Notes: generated by a model from the letters alone, not told the origin. Numbered from the stretch's first letter, positions 7,180 through 15,531 are shown. The stretch is 24,186 nucleotides of DNA from an uncultured Collinsella sp. (GCA_900542945.1 UQPI01000030.1:1-24186), one strand, 5' to 3'. Program-made: numbers and translations.

Positions 7180-7359
7180 ATGCCCGTACCTAAACAAAAG
7201 CAGGGTCGTATCCGCACTCACACCCGTCGTTCCGCCAACATGAAGATCTCGGCTGCGGCTCAGTCCACGTGCCCCCGTTGCGGCGCTGTCAAGCTCCCGC
7301 ACCACGTGTGCCCCAGCTGCGGTTTCTACAAGGACCGTGAGGTTATCGTTACCGAGTAA
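7180..7359 (+). CDS. rpmF: 50S ribosomal protein L32 (zinc-ribbon form)
   Basis: 59 residues, starting MPVPKQKQGRIRTHTRRS, the typical L32 N-terminus. It contains C31-x2-C34 and C44-x2-C47 (CPRCG, CPSCG), the zinc-binding 'C+' form of L32. It is a structural protein of the large subunit near the exit side of the ribosome. AAGGAAGG (7167-7174) lies five bases before the ATG, a strong ribosome binding site. Zn-independent (C-) paralogues exist in many bacteria under zinc-uptake control; none is seen here. It is followed by a hairpin at 7400. Confidence 0.97.
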   Translation: MPVPKQKQGRIRTHTRRSANMKISAAAQSTCPRCGAVKLPHHVCPSCGFYKDREVIVTE

Positions 7360-7362
7360 CGC

Positions 7363-7368
7363 TATACT
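7363..7368 (+). promoter_or_regulatory. possible -10 element for plsX
   Basis: TATACT lies four bases after the rpmF stop. The -35 region would fall inside the end of rpmF and is weak. If used, the transcript would start near 7375 and carry two hairpins (7383-7396, GTTCC/GGAAC; 7400-7426) before the plsX start. Confidence 0.35.
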
Positions 7369-7399
7369 CTGGATGCGATGCCGTTCCAAATGGAACCAC

Positions 7400-7429
7400 A
7401 ATGGCCGGCTCAATGAGTCGGCCATTTTT
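7400..7429 (+). terminator. terminator-like hairpin between rpmF and plsX
   Basis: AATGGCCG (7400-7407) and CGGCCATT (7419-7426) form a perfect 8-bp stem, followed by a T-run to 7429. It lies right before the plsX ribosome binding site (AAGGAG 7434-7439), so it may partly separate the abundant L32 message from plsX or act as an attenuator. Confidence 0.6.
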
Positions 7430-7446
7430 GTATAAGGAGCATGTAT

Positions 7447-8466
7447 ATGAGTAACGTTCGCGTTTGTGTAGACGTTGTGGGCGGAGACGAGAAACCTCAG
7501 GTTGTTCTCGATGGTATCGAGGCTGCACTTGCCGCCGATCCCGATATCGAGGTCTTGGCAGCTGGCCCCGCCGAAATCGTCAATCCCTTTGCTGCTTCCC
7601 ATGCACGTGTTGAGGCCCTTGAGGCACCCGACGTTATCGCCATGGATGACGATCCCATTCGCGCCGTGATGACCAAGCGCAAGTCCTCGATCGTGCTTGC
7701 CTGCCGCGCCATCAAAAAGGGCAACGCGGACGCGTTTTTCTCCGCCGGCTCCACCGGCGCCATGACCGCTGCCGCGACCGCCTACGTCACACCGTTTAGA
7801 TATATGGCCGAAGGCAAGAAGCAGCCGGTGCGCCCCTGTTTGACCAATGCGCTGCCCAATCGTGCCGGCGGTCTGACGGTGCTGTGCGACATGGGCGCCA
7901 ACCCCGATGTCGAGGTGGACGACATGGTGCGTTTTGCCCAGATGGGCAGCGCTTATGCCCGCGTTGTCCTGGGCATCGAGCATCCTCGCGTGGGCTTGCT
8001 TGCCAATGGTACCGAGGACGAGAAGGGCTCCAACTTTACCAAGGCCTGCTTCCCGGCCATGAAAGCCGCCGTTCCCGGCTTTGTGGGCAACTGCGAAGGC
8101 ACCGACCTCACCTCGGGCAATTTCGATGTCGTCGTTGCCGACGGCATGTCGGGCAATATTGCGCTCAAGGCCACCGAGGGCGCTGCCAAGTTTTTGCTGC
8201 AGGAGCTCAAGGGCGCCTTTATGGCCTCGCTCGGCACCAAGATCGCCGCGCTGCTCATCAAAAAGCAGATGCGCGAGATTAAGGCCAAGCTCTCTGGTGA
8301 TGCCAAGGGTGGCGCGATTCTTTTGGGCCTGCGTGGCGTGGTCCTAATCGGCCATGGCGCCACCTCGGTCGAGGCTGTTAAAAACGGTACGCTCGCGGCG
8401 GCCGAAGCCGTGCGCGCGGGGCTGGTCGAGAACGTCGCCAACTCCATGGACGGCATCGTTTTGTAA
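7447..8466 (+). CDS. plsX: phosphate acyltransferase PlsX
   Basis: Converts acyl-ACP plus phosphate to acyl-phosphate and ACP, feeding the acyltransferase PlsY at the start of phospholipid synthesis; it is peripheral at the membrane. 339 residues, normal length. Motifs: VCVDVVGGDEKP at the N-terminus (family: DxMGGD), FFSAGSTGAMTAAAT, LCDMGANPD, GLLANGTEDEKGS, and GFVGNCEGTDL with DVVVADGMSGNIALK. An ATG at 7441 is also in frame, but AAGGAG ends one base before it, so ATG 7447 (7-base spacing) is preferred. In many bacteria fabD and fabG sit between plsX and acpP; here they are absent and acpP follows directly after a 124-base regulatory gap. Confidence 0.95.
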   Translation: MSNVRVCVDVVGGDEKPQVVLDGIEAALAADPDIEVLAAGPAEIVNPFAASHARVEALEAPDVIAMDDDPIRAVMTKRKSSIVLACRAIKKGNADAFFSAGSTGAMTAAATAYVTPFRYMAEGKKQPVRPCLTNALPNRAGGLTVLCDMGANPDVEVDDMVRFAQMGSAYARVVLGIEHPRVGLLANGTEDEKGSNFTKACFPAMKAAVPGFVGNCEGTDLTSGNFDVVVADGMSGNIALKATEGAAKFLLQELKGAFMASLGTKIAALLIKKQMREIKAKLSGDAKGGAILLGLRGVVLIGHGATSVEAVKNGTLAAAEAVRAGLVENVANSMDGIVL

Positions 8467-8513
8467 GAGCGAGTTAGAGCGCTGTTATGTGCCTCGCGGC
8501 CTGCTTCGTGGGG

Positions 8514-8519
8514 TAGAAT
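8514..8519 (+). promoter_or_regulatory. putative promoter of acpP-rnc-smc
   Basis: TAGAAT preceded by GGGG (8510-8513), with no clear -35. Transcription would start near 8526, placing the 22-bp palindrome (8533-8554) at the very start of the message. Confidence 0.45.
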
Positions 8520-8532
8520 CAGAACCGTGTCT

Positions 8533-8554
8533 TGGTACCGCCCGGGCGGTACCA
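8533..8554. promoter_or_regulatory. perfect 22-bp palindrome in the acpP leader
   Basis: The half-site TGGTACCGCCC is followed immediately by its exact reverse complement, giving a perfect 22-bp palindrome centred between 8543 and 8544. It contains two GGTACC sites. A TTCTTTT tract follows, so as RNA it could fold as a terminator-like hairpin with a CCGG loop. As DNA it could be an operator just downstream of the promoter at 8514. It ends 36 bases before acpP. Confidence 0.6.
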
Positions 8555-8590
8555 TTCTTTTGGTATTCATGCACTATGAGAGGAAGCGCT

Positions 8591-8833
8591 ATGGACCGCT
8601 CCGAAATCTTCGACAAGATCGCCGAGGTCGCTGCTGACGTTCTGGGCGTCGATGTTGCCGAAATTAGCGATGAGACCACCTTTGACGATCTCGATGCCAA
8701 CTCGCTCGAGCGCCTGCAGCTGGTTACGGCTATCGAGGACGAGTTCAACCTCGAGATCGATGACGAGACTCTGCTCTCGCTCAACTCTGTCGCCGACGCC
8801 GTCGACGCGATCGAAAACGCCAGGGAGGCCTAG
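8591..8833 (+). CDS. acpP: acyl carrier protein
   Basis: 80 residues, strongly acidic, four-helix ACP fold. It carries growing acyl chains on 4'-phosphopantetheine attached to Ser38 in DLDANSLERLQLV. The residue before the modified serine is Asn, where most ACPs have Asp (the DSL motif). The helix II region (ERLQLVTAIEDEF) that contacts partner enzymes is otherwise normal. The start is ATG 8591, with GAGGAA just upstream; an ATG at 8576 is in frame but would put that sequence inside the gene. rnc begins 3 bases after the stop, so the two are co-transcribed, as in many bacteria. Confidence 0.95.
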   Translation: MDRSEIFDKIAEVAADVLGVDVAEISDETTFDDLDANSLERLQLVTAIEDEFNLEIDDETLLSLNSVADAVDAIENAREA

Positions 8834-8836
8834 GTC

Positions 8837-9562
8837 TTGGCTTTGTCTGAACGACTTACGCGTGCCCAGGAAATCCTGGGCCACGAGTTCAATAATAAGG
8901 TGCTGCTGCGCGCGGCCCTTACGCATCCTTCGGCCGTCGAGGGCCAGCCGGTTTCTGCCAGCTATGAGCGTCTTGAGTTTTTGGGCGATTCCATTTTGGG
9001 CGCCGTGGTTGCCCGCTCCCTGTTTGAGTCCTATCCGGAGTTTGACGAGGGCAAGCTTACGCGCCTGAAGGTGTCGCTCGTCTCGGGTGCCACGCTGTCC
9101 GAGGTATCCCATGAGCTGGGCATCGACGACATCATTATCTTTGGTGCCTCCGAGACCGGTACCGGTGCGCGCGGCCTGCACTCGGCGCTCGAGAACGTCT
9201 ACGAGTCGCTCGTGGGCGCGCTGTACCTGGATGCCGGCTGGGATGTTGCGGCGGACTTTATCCATCGTACTCTCAAGCCGCACCTGGCCTCCGAGCGTGC
9301 CGAGCACCCCGCGAACCCCAAGTCGTTCTTGCAGGAGTGCGTGCAGGCAGACGGCCACGAGCCTCCCGCGTATAAGCTGGTCGGCTCCGAGGGCCCCGCG
9401 CATGCGCCCACCTTTACCGCTGTGGTGCTCATCGACGGTATTCGCCAGGGCCGCGGCACCGGTTCCTCCAAGAAGGAGGCCGAGGGAGCCGCTGCGCTCG
9501 AGGCACTCGACCGCATGGGCTACACCACCAACGGCGTGATTCTCAACAAGAAGCCTGTTTAA
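8837..9562 (+). CDS. rnc: ribonuclease III
   Basis: Cleaves double-stranded RNA, including 16S/23S precursors and structured leaders. 241 residues: RNase III catalytic domain (about 1-155) with the signature ERLEFLGDSIL (E47 and D51 equal E. coli E41 and D45), and a C-terminal double-stranded RNA-binding domain (about 165-232) ending in GTGSSKKEAEGAAALEAL. The metal-binding segment reads ENVYESLVGALYLD: E123 equals E. coli E117, but the position of E. coli D114 is Asn (N120). The start is TTG 8837, eight bases after GGGAGG (8823-8828) located inside the acpP end. smc follows 10 bases after the stop. Confidence 0.95.
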   Translation: MALSERLTRAQEILGHEFNNKVLLRAALTHPSAVEGQPVSASYERLEFLGDSILGAVVARSLFESYPEFDEGKLTRLKVSLVSGATLSEVSHELGIDDIIIFGASETGTGARGLHSALENVYESLVGALYLDAGWDVAADFIHRTLKPHLASERAEHPANPKSFLQECVQADGHEPPAYKLVGSEGPAHAPTFTAVVLIDGIRQGRGTGSSKKEAEGAAALEALDRMGYTTNGVILNKKPV

Positions 9563-9572
9563 GCGAGGAACC

Positions 9573-12500
9573 GTGTATCTCAAGTCCCTCACGCTCAAAG
9601 GGTTCAAGTCGTTTGCCGACCGCGCCCATATGTCATTTGAGCCGGGCCTGACCGTCATCGTCGGTCCCAACGGCTCGGGAAAATCGAACATCTCCGACTC
9701 GATTCTGTGGGTCCTGGGCGAGCAGAGCGCCAAGCAGCTGCGCGGCCAGGCCATGGAGGACGTCATCTTCTCGGGCTCGTCGGCACGCAAGCCGGTGGGT
9801 GTCGCCGAGGTCACGCTGGTTCTCGATAACTCGGACCATATGCTGCCCGTCGATTTTGACGAGGTCGCCATCACCCGTCGCATGTATCGCTCGGGCGAAA
9901 GCGAGTACCTCATCAACTCGAGTCCGTGCCGCCTGATGGACATTCAGGACATCCTGCACGATTCGGGCCTGGGCAAGGATACGCATTCCATCATCAGCCA
10001 GGGTAAGCTCGATGCCATTTTGCAGAGCCGCCCCGAGGAGCGCCGCGCCCTCATCGAGGAGGCCGCCGGCATTTCCAAGCACAAACGCCGCAAGGAGCGT
10101 GCGCTCAAAAAGATTAAGTCGATGGACGACCACCTGACGCGTGCCCGCGACATCAATAAGGAAATCGCCCGTCAGCTGCGACCGCTGGAGCGTCAGGTCG
10201 ATCGTGCGCGCAAGTACAAAGAGCTGTCCTCGCGCGCGAACGAGCTTACGCAGATGCTAGCCGTCGACGAGCTGCGTTCGCTGCAGTCGCAGTGGAACGA
10301 CTTGGAGAGCCGCTCCAAGGAAGGTGCCGCCGAGCTGGAGCTTGCGCAGTACCGCTTGGGCGAAAAGGAACGCGAGCTCGAGAAGCTCCAGGTCATGCTC
10401 GAGGAAAAGGGCCTGTTTGTGGGCGATCTGGGCGAGCAGCGCCGCCATATGCAAGACGTGGTCGGCCGCATTAACTCCGATATGCGCCTGCTCGAGGAAA
10501 AGGGCCACAACATGGTGTCGCGCCTGTCCGACATGCGCGGCCAGATCTCGAGCTCCGAGCATCAGCGTCGTCGCGTGGTAGAGGAGCTCGAGGACGCGCG
10601 TGCGCAGCTTGAGGAAGTGACCGGCGCGCACATGCAGGCCCAGGAGGACGTTGACGCCGCTGGTCCTGCCGCCGCTCAGCTCCACGAGCGGCGCGTGGCG
10701 CTCGACAATCAGATTTCGCAGCTTACGCGTGAGCAACGCGATGTGCAGCGTGTGGCCGATAACGCGGCGCTCGAACTCGCCAAGGTGAAGGACTCGCTGA
10801 GCAACGCCGAGGTCGAGGACAACATGTACGCCTCGCGCCTGGAGCAGATTGATGAACAGCTCGAGGAGGTTACAGCATCGCTTGATAGCCGTCGCGACCG
10901 TGCTGAGGAGCTTGAGAGTGCCCTTGAGGCGGCTCGTCAGGCCCAGAACGATGCGCGCGAGGCCACCGAGGTCGCCCGTGCAGCCCTTAAGGACCTGCGT
11001 GCCCGCGAGAGCGAGGCGCGCAACAAACTGTCCGAGGTGCGCTCGGAGCTTGCCAGCCAAAAGAAGCTCGATGCCCGCATGGCTGACAGCTCGCCGCTCG
11101 TAAGCCGTCTGGTGGGCGCGCTGGGCGACGATGTTTCGGGCCGTCTGGGCGATGTGCTCGAGGCACCGCGTGAGCTCGAGGGTCTGGTTGAGCAGCTGCT
11201 CGCAGGTGATATCGATGCCCTGCTGTTCGATAACGCTGCCGCACTCGAGCGCGCCGGTCGCGCTGCCCTGGACCAGAAGAAGGCCTCGGGTGAGGCGCTG
11301 CTGATGGCGCGCGGCGTGAGCGGCGGTGCTGCTGCCAATGGCGCTGCCGGTACGCGTCTGGTCGATCGTCTGTCCGTGCGCTCCGGTTATGGCCCGGTTG
11401 TCGAGGCCCTTCTCGGCGGCTATTACGTGGTCGATGACTTGGCCGCCGCGTTGGCTGCCCCTGTCGTTGACGGTGTGACCTACGTGACTCCCGATGGCGC
11501 CCGCGTGAGCTGTGGTGGTCTGGTGCGCGTGGGGCTCGACGCCGGCGAGGCTTCGGGTGCCTTGGAGCGCAAGCGCCGCATCCGTGAGCTCGATGGCCTG
11601 GAACCCGATCTGGCTGCCATCTTTGAGCATGCTTCGGACCAAGTCGTTGAGGCCAACGCCGCCGTCGAGGAGGCACGTGCCGCCGAGGGCGATGCCGCCG
11701 GTGAGATCGCCCGTCTTGAGGGCGAGCGCCGCTCGCTGCTCTCCGAGATCGGCCGCTTGGAGCAAAGCGCCAACAATGCCGAGGTCGAGCGCGTGCGCAT
11801 CTCCAAGCGCCGCGAGCAGGCCTCCGAGGCCGTTCGCGCTGCGCGCCCGCGCGTTGACGAGCTCACCCGTTCGCGTGACGAGGCGCGTGCACAGGCAAGC
11901 GACCTGGGTCTCCAGATTGCCGAGGCCAACGATGAGCTCGATCGCGTTCGCCGTGACGATTCCGAGGCCGCCGGTAAGCTCGCCGATGCCAAGGTGCGCC
12001 TGGCCCAGACGAGCGAGCGCCTGCGTTCGCTGAAGGGCCGCGTGCCCGATCTTGAGCATCGCCTGGAGGGTATCGACCGTCGTATCCGCGGGACGCGTCA
12101 GGCTTCGCGCTCGCTCGAGCTGCTGCGCCTGCGCGTCGACCCCATGCACGAACGCTATTCTGCCCTGTTGGAACGCGCATCGGATTGGGCAGCGCGCCTG
12201 CGTGACCAGGCCTCTCTGGAAGAGGCGGACTCCGCTTCGCTCAAGAAGACCATCGAGGATGCCAAGGCCGAGGTTGCCCGCGCTAAGGAGCGGGTCGATA
12301 CCGCCACTGCCACGCAAAACGAGTTCAAGGTCGCACGCGGCAAGCTCGAGGTGCAGGTAGAGGCCGCCATTAAGGCCATTACCGCCGATGGCACCACGGT
12401 GCTCGAGGAAGCGCTCATGCTTCCCGCGCCCACCGACCGCGACGCCGCCGAGCGGGAGCTCAACCAGCTCGTGCGTCATATCAACAATCTGGGCCCCGTG

Positions 12501-13109
12501 AACCAGGTTGCCATGGAGGAGTACGAGCGGCTCAAGCGCCGCGCCGACTACATCGAGGACCAGCTGGCCGATCTGGAGAGCGCGCGCAAGGCGCTCACCA
12601 AGATTACCGTGGCCATCGACCGTAAGATGCGTAAAGCCTTCTTGGTGACCTTCGAGAAGGTCGATGCGAACTTCCGTGAGATCTTCGCCATGCTGTTCCC
12701 GGGTGGCCAGGCTCATCTTGAGATGACCGATCCCGAGCAGCCTGCCGAGACGGGCATTGAGGTTGTGGCGCAGCCGCGCGGCAAGCGCATTACTAAGATG
12801 ATGCTCATGTCGGGTGGCGAGAAGAGTCTGACGGCGCTCGCCCTGCTCTTTGCCGTGTACCGCACGCGCACGGTGCCGTTCTATGTGCTGGACGAGGTCG
12901 AGGCGGCGCTTGATGACGCCAACCTGTCCAAGCTCATCGGAGCCCTCGATGTGCTGCGTTCCGATACACAGCTCTTGGTCATTTCGCATCAGCGCCGTAC
13001 TATGGAGGACGCTGACGTTCTCTATGGCGTCTCGATGCAAGCCGACGGCGTCAGCCGCGTCGTCTCGCAAAAACTCGATCGCGAAACCGGAAAGGTCGTG
13101 AATGCATAA
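9573..13109 (+). CDS. smc: chromosome segregation protein SMC
   Basis: Condensin ATPase that organises and segregates the chromosome with ScpA/ScpB. 1178 residues, typical length (about 1180). Walker A GPNGSGKS at 31-38; a first long coiled coil (about 165-500); a hinge domain (about 505-660); a second coiled coil with many Arg/Glu/Ala heptads; and a C-terminal head with the ABC signature LMSGGEKS (about 1078) and Walker B FYVLDEVEAALDD (about 1103). The C-terminal NNLGPVNQVAMEEYERL segment is typical. The start is GTG 9573, with AGGA closely upstream. The stop overlaps the ftsY start by one base (TAATG), giving tight coupling. Confidence 0.97.
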   Translation: MYLKSLTLKGFKSFADRAHMSFEPGLTVIVGPNGSGKSNISDSILWVLGEQSAKQLRGQAMEDVIFSGSSARKPVGVAEVTLVLDNSDHMLPVDFDEVAITRRMYRSGESEYLINSSPCRLMDIQDILHDSGLGKDTHSIISQGKLDAILQSRPEERRALIEEAAGISKHKRRKERALKKIKSMDDHLTRARDINKEIARQLRPLERQVDRARKYKELSSRANELTQMLAVDELRSLQSQWNDLESRSKEGAAELELAQYRLGEKERELEKLQVMLEEKGLFVGDLGEQRRHMQDVVGRINSDMRLLEEKGHNMVSRLSDMRGQISSSEHQRRRVVEELEDARAQLEEVTGAHMQAQEDVDAAGPAAAQLHERRVALDNQISQLTREQRDVQRVADNAALELAKVKDSLSNAEVEDNMYASRLEQIDEQLEEVTASLDSRRDRAEELESALEAARQAQNDAREATEVARAALKDLRARESEARNKLSEVRSELASQKKLDARMADSSPLVSRLVGALGDDVSGRLGDVLEAPRELEGLVEQLLAGDIDALLFDNAAALERAGRAALDQKKASGEALLMARGVSGGAAANGAAGTRLVDRLSVRSGYGPVVEALLGGYYVVDDLAAALAAPVVDGVTYVTPDGARVSCGGLVRVGLDAGEASGALERKRRIRELDGLEPDLAAIFEHASDQVVEANAAVEEARAAEGDAAGEIARLEGERRSLLSEIGRLEQSANNAEVERVRISKRREQASEAVRAARPRVDELTRSRDEARAQASDLGLQIAEANDELDRVRRDDSEAAGKLADAKVRLAQTSERLRSLKGRVPDLEHRLEGIDRRIRGTRQASRSLELLRLRVDPMHERYSALLERASDWAARLRDQASLEEADSASLKKTIEDAKAEVARAKERVDTATATQNEFKVARGKLEVQVEAAIKAITADGTTVLEEALMLPAPTDRDAAERELNQLVRHINNLGPVNQVAMEEYERLKRRADYIEDQLADLESARKALTKITVAIDRKMRKAFLVTFEKVDANFREIFAMLFPGGQAHLEMTDPEQPAETGIEVVAQPRGKRITKMMLMSGGEKSLTALALLFAVYRTRTVPFYVLDEVEAALDDANLSKLIGALDVLRSDTQLLVISHQRRTMEDADVLYGVSMQADGVSRVVSQKLDRETGKVVNA

Positions 13110-14026
13110 TGGGATTCTTTGACGCTCTCTCGCGCGGACTTGAGCGCAGCCGCGAGGCCCTCAACGAGGTCTTCTACTTTGGCGGCGAGGTCGACGAGGA
13201 CTTTTGGGAGGACCTTGAGGACACCCTCGTCATGGGTGACATGGGTGCCGAGGTCGCTATTCAGGTCTCCGATGACCTGCGCGATGCTGCTGCCAAGAAG
13301 AACCTTAAGACCGCCCCGCAGCTTCGCCGCGCTCTGGCCGAGCAGCTCGAGGGCCATTTTGTGCCTGTTGAGCGTGATCCGTTTTCCGATACGCCGAGCT
13401 GCGTGCTGTTTGTGGGCATCAACGGCGCCGGCAAGACCACAACGGTCGGCAAGATTGCGAGCGCCATGGCTGCCCGCGGCAAGAACGTGGTGATCGGTTC
13501 GGCCGATACCTTCCGCGCCGCCGCCATCGAGCAGCTCGATGTGTGGGGCCAGCGTGCCGGCGTACCGGTTATTAAGCGTGACCGCGGCTCCGATCCGGCG
13601 AGCGTGTGCTATGACGTGCTCGATGAGGCCGATAAGCGCGGCAGCGACCTGGTGCTCATCGATACCGCCGGCCGTCTGCACACAAGCCCCGAGCTCATGC
13701 GCGAGCTTGCCAAAGTGGTCAACGTGACGCGTAAGCGCGCCGCCAATATGGCTGCCGGCCCCATGCCTGTCTCGGTCGTCCTCGTAATCGATGCCGCCAC
13801 CGGCCAGAACGGTCTGAACCAGGCGCTCGAGTTTAACGAGGCGCTGGGCCTGGACGGTATTATCATGACTAAGCTCGACGGCACGGCTAAGGGCGGTATC
13901 GCCATGGCCGTGGCCGAGAAGCTCAAGCTCCCGATCCTGCGCATCGGCGTGGGCGAGCAGGTCGATGACCTGCAGGAGTTTAACGCCAAAGATTTCTGCC
14001 GCGCCCTGGTGGGCGAGTCCAACTAA
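13109..14026 (+). CDS. ftsY: signal recognition particle receptor FtsY
   Basis: SRP receptor GTPase that docks ribosome-nascent chain-SRP complexes at the membrane translocon. 305 residues: N helical domain (about 1-85), then the G domain with GINGAGKTTT (G1, 103-112), DTFRAAAIEQL, DTAGRLHTS (G3), MTKLDGTAKGG (G4) and GVGEQVDDL near the end. It lacks the long acidic A domain of E. coli FtsY, as is usual in Gram-positive bacteria; the amphipathic N-terminus (MGFFDALSRGLERSRE) likely binds lipid. It is coupled to smc by the TAATG overlap, and ffh follows after 10 bases. Confidence 0.96.
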   Translation: MGFFDALSRGLERSREALNEVFYFGGEVDEDFWEDLEDTLVMGDMGAEVAIQVSDDLRDAAAKKNLKTAPQLRRALAEQLEGHFVPVERDPFSDTPSCVLFVGINGAGKTTTVGKIASAMAARGKNVVIGSADTFRAAAIEQLDVWGQRAGVPVIKRDRGSDPASVCYDVLDEADKRGSDLVLIDTAGRLHTSPELMRELAKVVNVTRKRAANMAAGPMPVSVVLVIDAATGQNGLNQALEFNEALGLDGIIMTKLDGTAKGGIAMAVAEKLKLPILRIGVGEQVDDLQEFNAKDFCRALVGESN

Positions 14027-14036
14027 GGAGTAACCA

Positions 14037-15506
14037 GTGTTTGATTCCCTGAGCGATCGCCTCAACGACACATTTGACCGCCTGCGCGGCAAGGGTAAGC
14101 TGACCGAGGCCGATATCACCTCGGCCATGCGCGACATTCGCATGGCGCTGCTCGAGGCCGACGTTAACTTTAAGGTCGTCAAGGAGTTCGTTGCTAAGAC
14201 CAAGGAGCGCTGCATGACCGCCGAGGTCATGGAGTCGCTGTCGCCGGCGCAAAACGTCGTCAAGATCGTGCTCGACGAGCTCACCGAGATGCTCGGCTCC
14301 ACCGAGAGCAAGCTCGTTTTTAGTAACCGCATTCCTAATGTCATCATGCTCGTGGGCCTGCAGGGCTCCGGTAAGACCACGGCTGCCGTAAAGCTTGCCT
14401 ACCTGCTCAAGAAGCAGGGCCGCTCGCCGTTGCTCGCCGCGTGCGACGTCTACCGTCCCGCCGCTGCCGACCAGCTGGCCACGCTCGGTGGAGAGATCGG
14501 CGTTCCGGTCTTCCGCGGCGACGGCGCGCACCCGGTCGACATCGCCAAGGGTGCCATTCAGGAGGCCGTCGACCACCTGCGTGACGTGGTCATTGTCGAT
14601 ACCGCCGGTCGTCTTCAGATCGACGAGCAGATGATGCAGGAGGCCGTCGACATCAAGAAGGCCGTCAAGCCCGACCAGGTGCTGATGGTCGTCGATGCCA
14701 TGACCGGCCAGGATATCGTTAACGTCGTCTCGACCTTCGCCGATCGCACCGACTTTGACGGCGTGATCATCTCCAAGCTCGACGGTGACGCCCGTGGCGG
14801 TGGCGCACTTTCGGTGCGTCAGGTGACCGGCAAGCCCATCAAGTTCGTGAGCATGGGCGAGAAACCCGATTCTCTTGAGCCGTTCTATCCCGATCGCATG
14901 GCCAAGCGCATTCTGGGCATGGGCGATGTCGTCGGCATCATCGAGAAGGCCCAGGAGGCAGCCGATGCAGAGCAGCTCGAGGCTGCCGAGCGTATGCTGC
15001 GCGAGGGCTTCACCATGAACGACATGCTCGACCAGATGAAAGCCGTCAAGAAGATGGGCGGCATGAAGGGTATCCTGGGCATGCTCCCCGGTGGCCAGCG
15101 CGCGCTCAACCAGATGGGTGGAAACCTGGACGAGGGCATCTTTGACAAGAACGAGGCCATTATCATGTCGATGACCAAGGAGGAACGCCTGCGCCCCTCC
15201 ATCATCAACGGCCAGCGCCGTGCTCGCATTGCCAAGGGCGCCGGCGTGACCCCCACCGAGGTCAATAGCCTTATGAAGCAGTGGGGCGAGATGAATAAGA
15301 TGATGGGCCGCATGCGCACGATGGCCAATCAGGCGCAGGCCGGCGGCAAGAAGGGCAAGAAGGGCAAGAAGGGCAAAAAGATGCGCATGCCCAATATTCC
15401 CGGCCTGGATGCCATGGGTCTGGGCGGTATAGGCGGCATGGGTGGCCCCAAGTCCGACATGGACCTGCTGCGCCAGATGGAAGCGCAGATGCGCAATAAG
15501 AAATAG
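14037..15506 (+). CDS. ffh: signal recognition particle protein Ffh
   Basis: SRP54 GTPase that binds 4.5S/6S RNA and signal sequences. 489 residues: N domain (1-90), G domain with GLQGSGKTTA (107-116), DVYRPAAADQL, DTAGRLQID, SKLDGDARGG, then a methionine-rich M domain (about 325-435) including the RNA-binding region SIINGQRRARIAKGAG. The tail after the M domain has a GKK-type lysine/glycine repeat (DNA 15347-15381) and a Gly/Met segment. The start is GTG 14037, six bases after AAGGAG (14025-14030), which overlaps the ftsY stop. The Bacillus gene order has ylxM between ftsY and ffh; it is absent here. The gene ends the long plus-strand run. Confidence 0.96.
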   Translation: MFDSLSDRLNDTFDRLRGKGKLTEADITSAMRDIRMALLEADVNFKVVKEFVAKTKERCMTAEVMESLSPAQNVVKIVLDELTEMLGSTESKLVFSNRIPNVIMLVGLQGSGKTTAAVKLAYLLKKQGRSPLLAACDVYRPAAADQLATLGGEIGVPVFRGDGAHPVDIAKGAIQEAVDHLRDVVIVDTAGRLQIDEQMMQEAVDIKKAVKPDQVLMVVDAMTGQDIVNVVSTFADRTDFDGVIISKLDGDARGGGALSVRQVTGKPIKFVSMGEKPDSLEPFYPDRMAKRILGMGDVVGIIEKAQEAADAEQLEAAERMLREGFTMNDMLDQMKAVKKMGGMKGILGMLPGGQRALNQMGGNLDEGIFDKNEAIIMSMTKEERLRPSIINGQRRARIAKGAGVTPTEVNSLMKQWGEMNKMMGRMRTMANQAQAGGKKGKKGKKGKKMRMPNIPGLDAMGLGGIGGMGGPKSDMDLLRQMEAQMRNKK

Positions 15507-15531
15507 AGCTGTAATTCCAGCTTGATATGGC

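Noticed and set aside
10257..13070. 937-residue open frame antisense to smc
   Set aside because: Long antisense frames are common in high-GC genes. It lacks any recognisable domain or ribosome binding site, while the plus strand encodes a complete SMC.
15347..15381. AAGAAGGGC tandem repeat as a microsatellite or regulatory element
   Set aside because: It encodes the Lys/Gly-rich tail (GKK units) of Ffh in frame, a common feature of SRP54 C-termini in high-GC bacteria.
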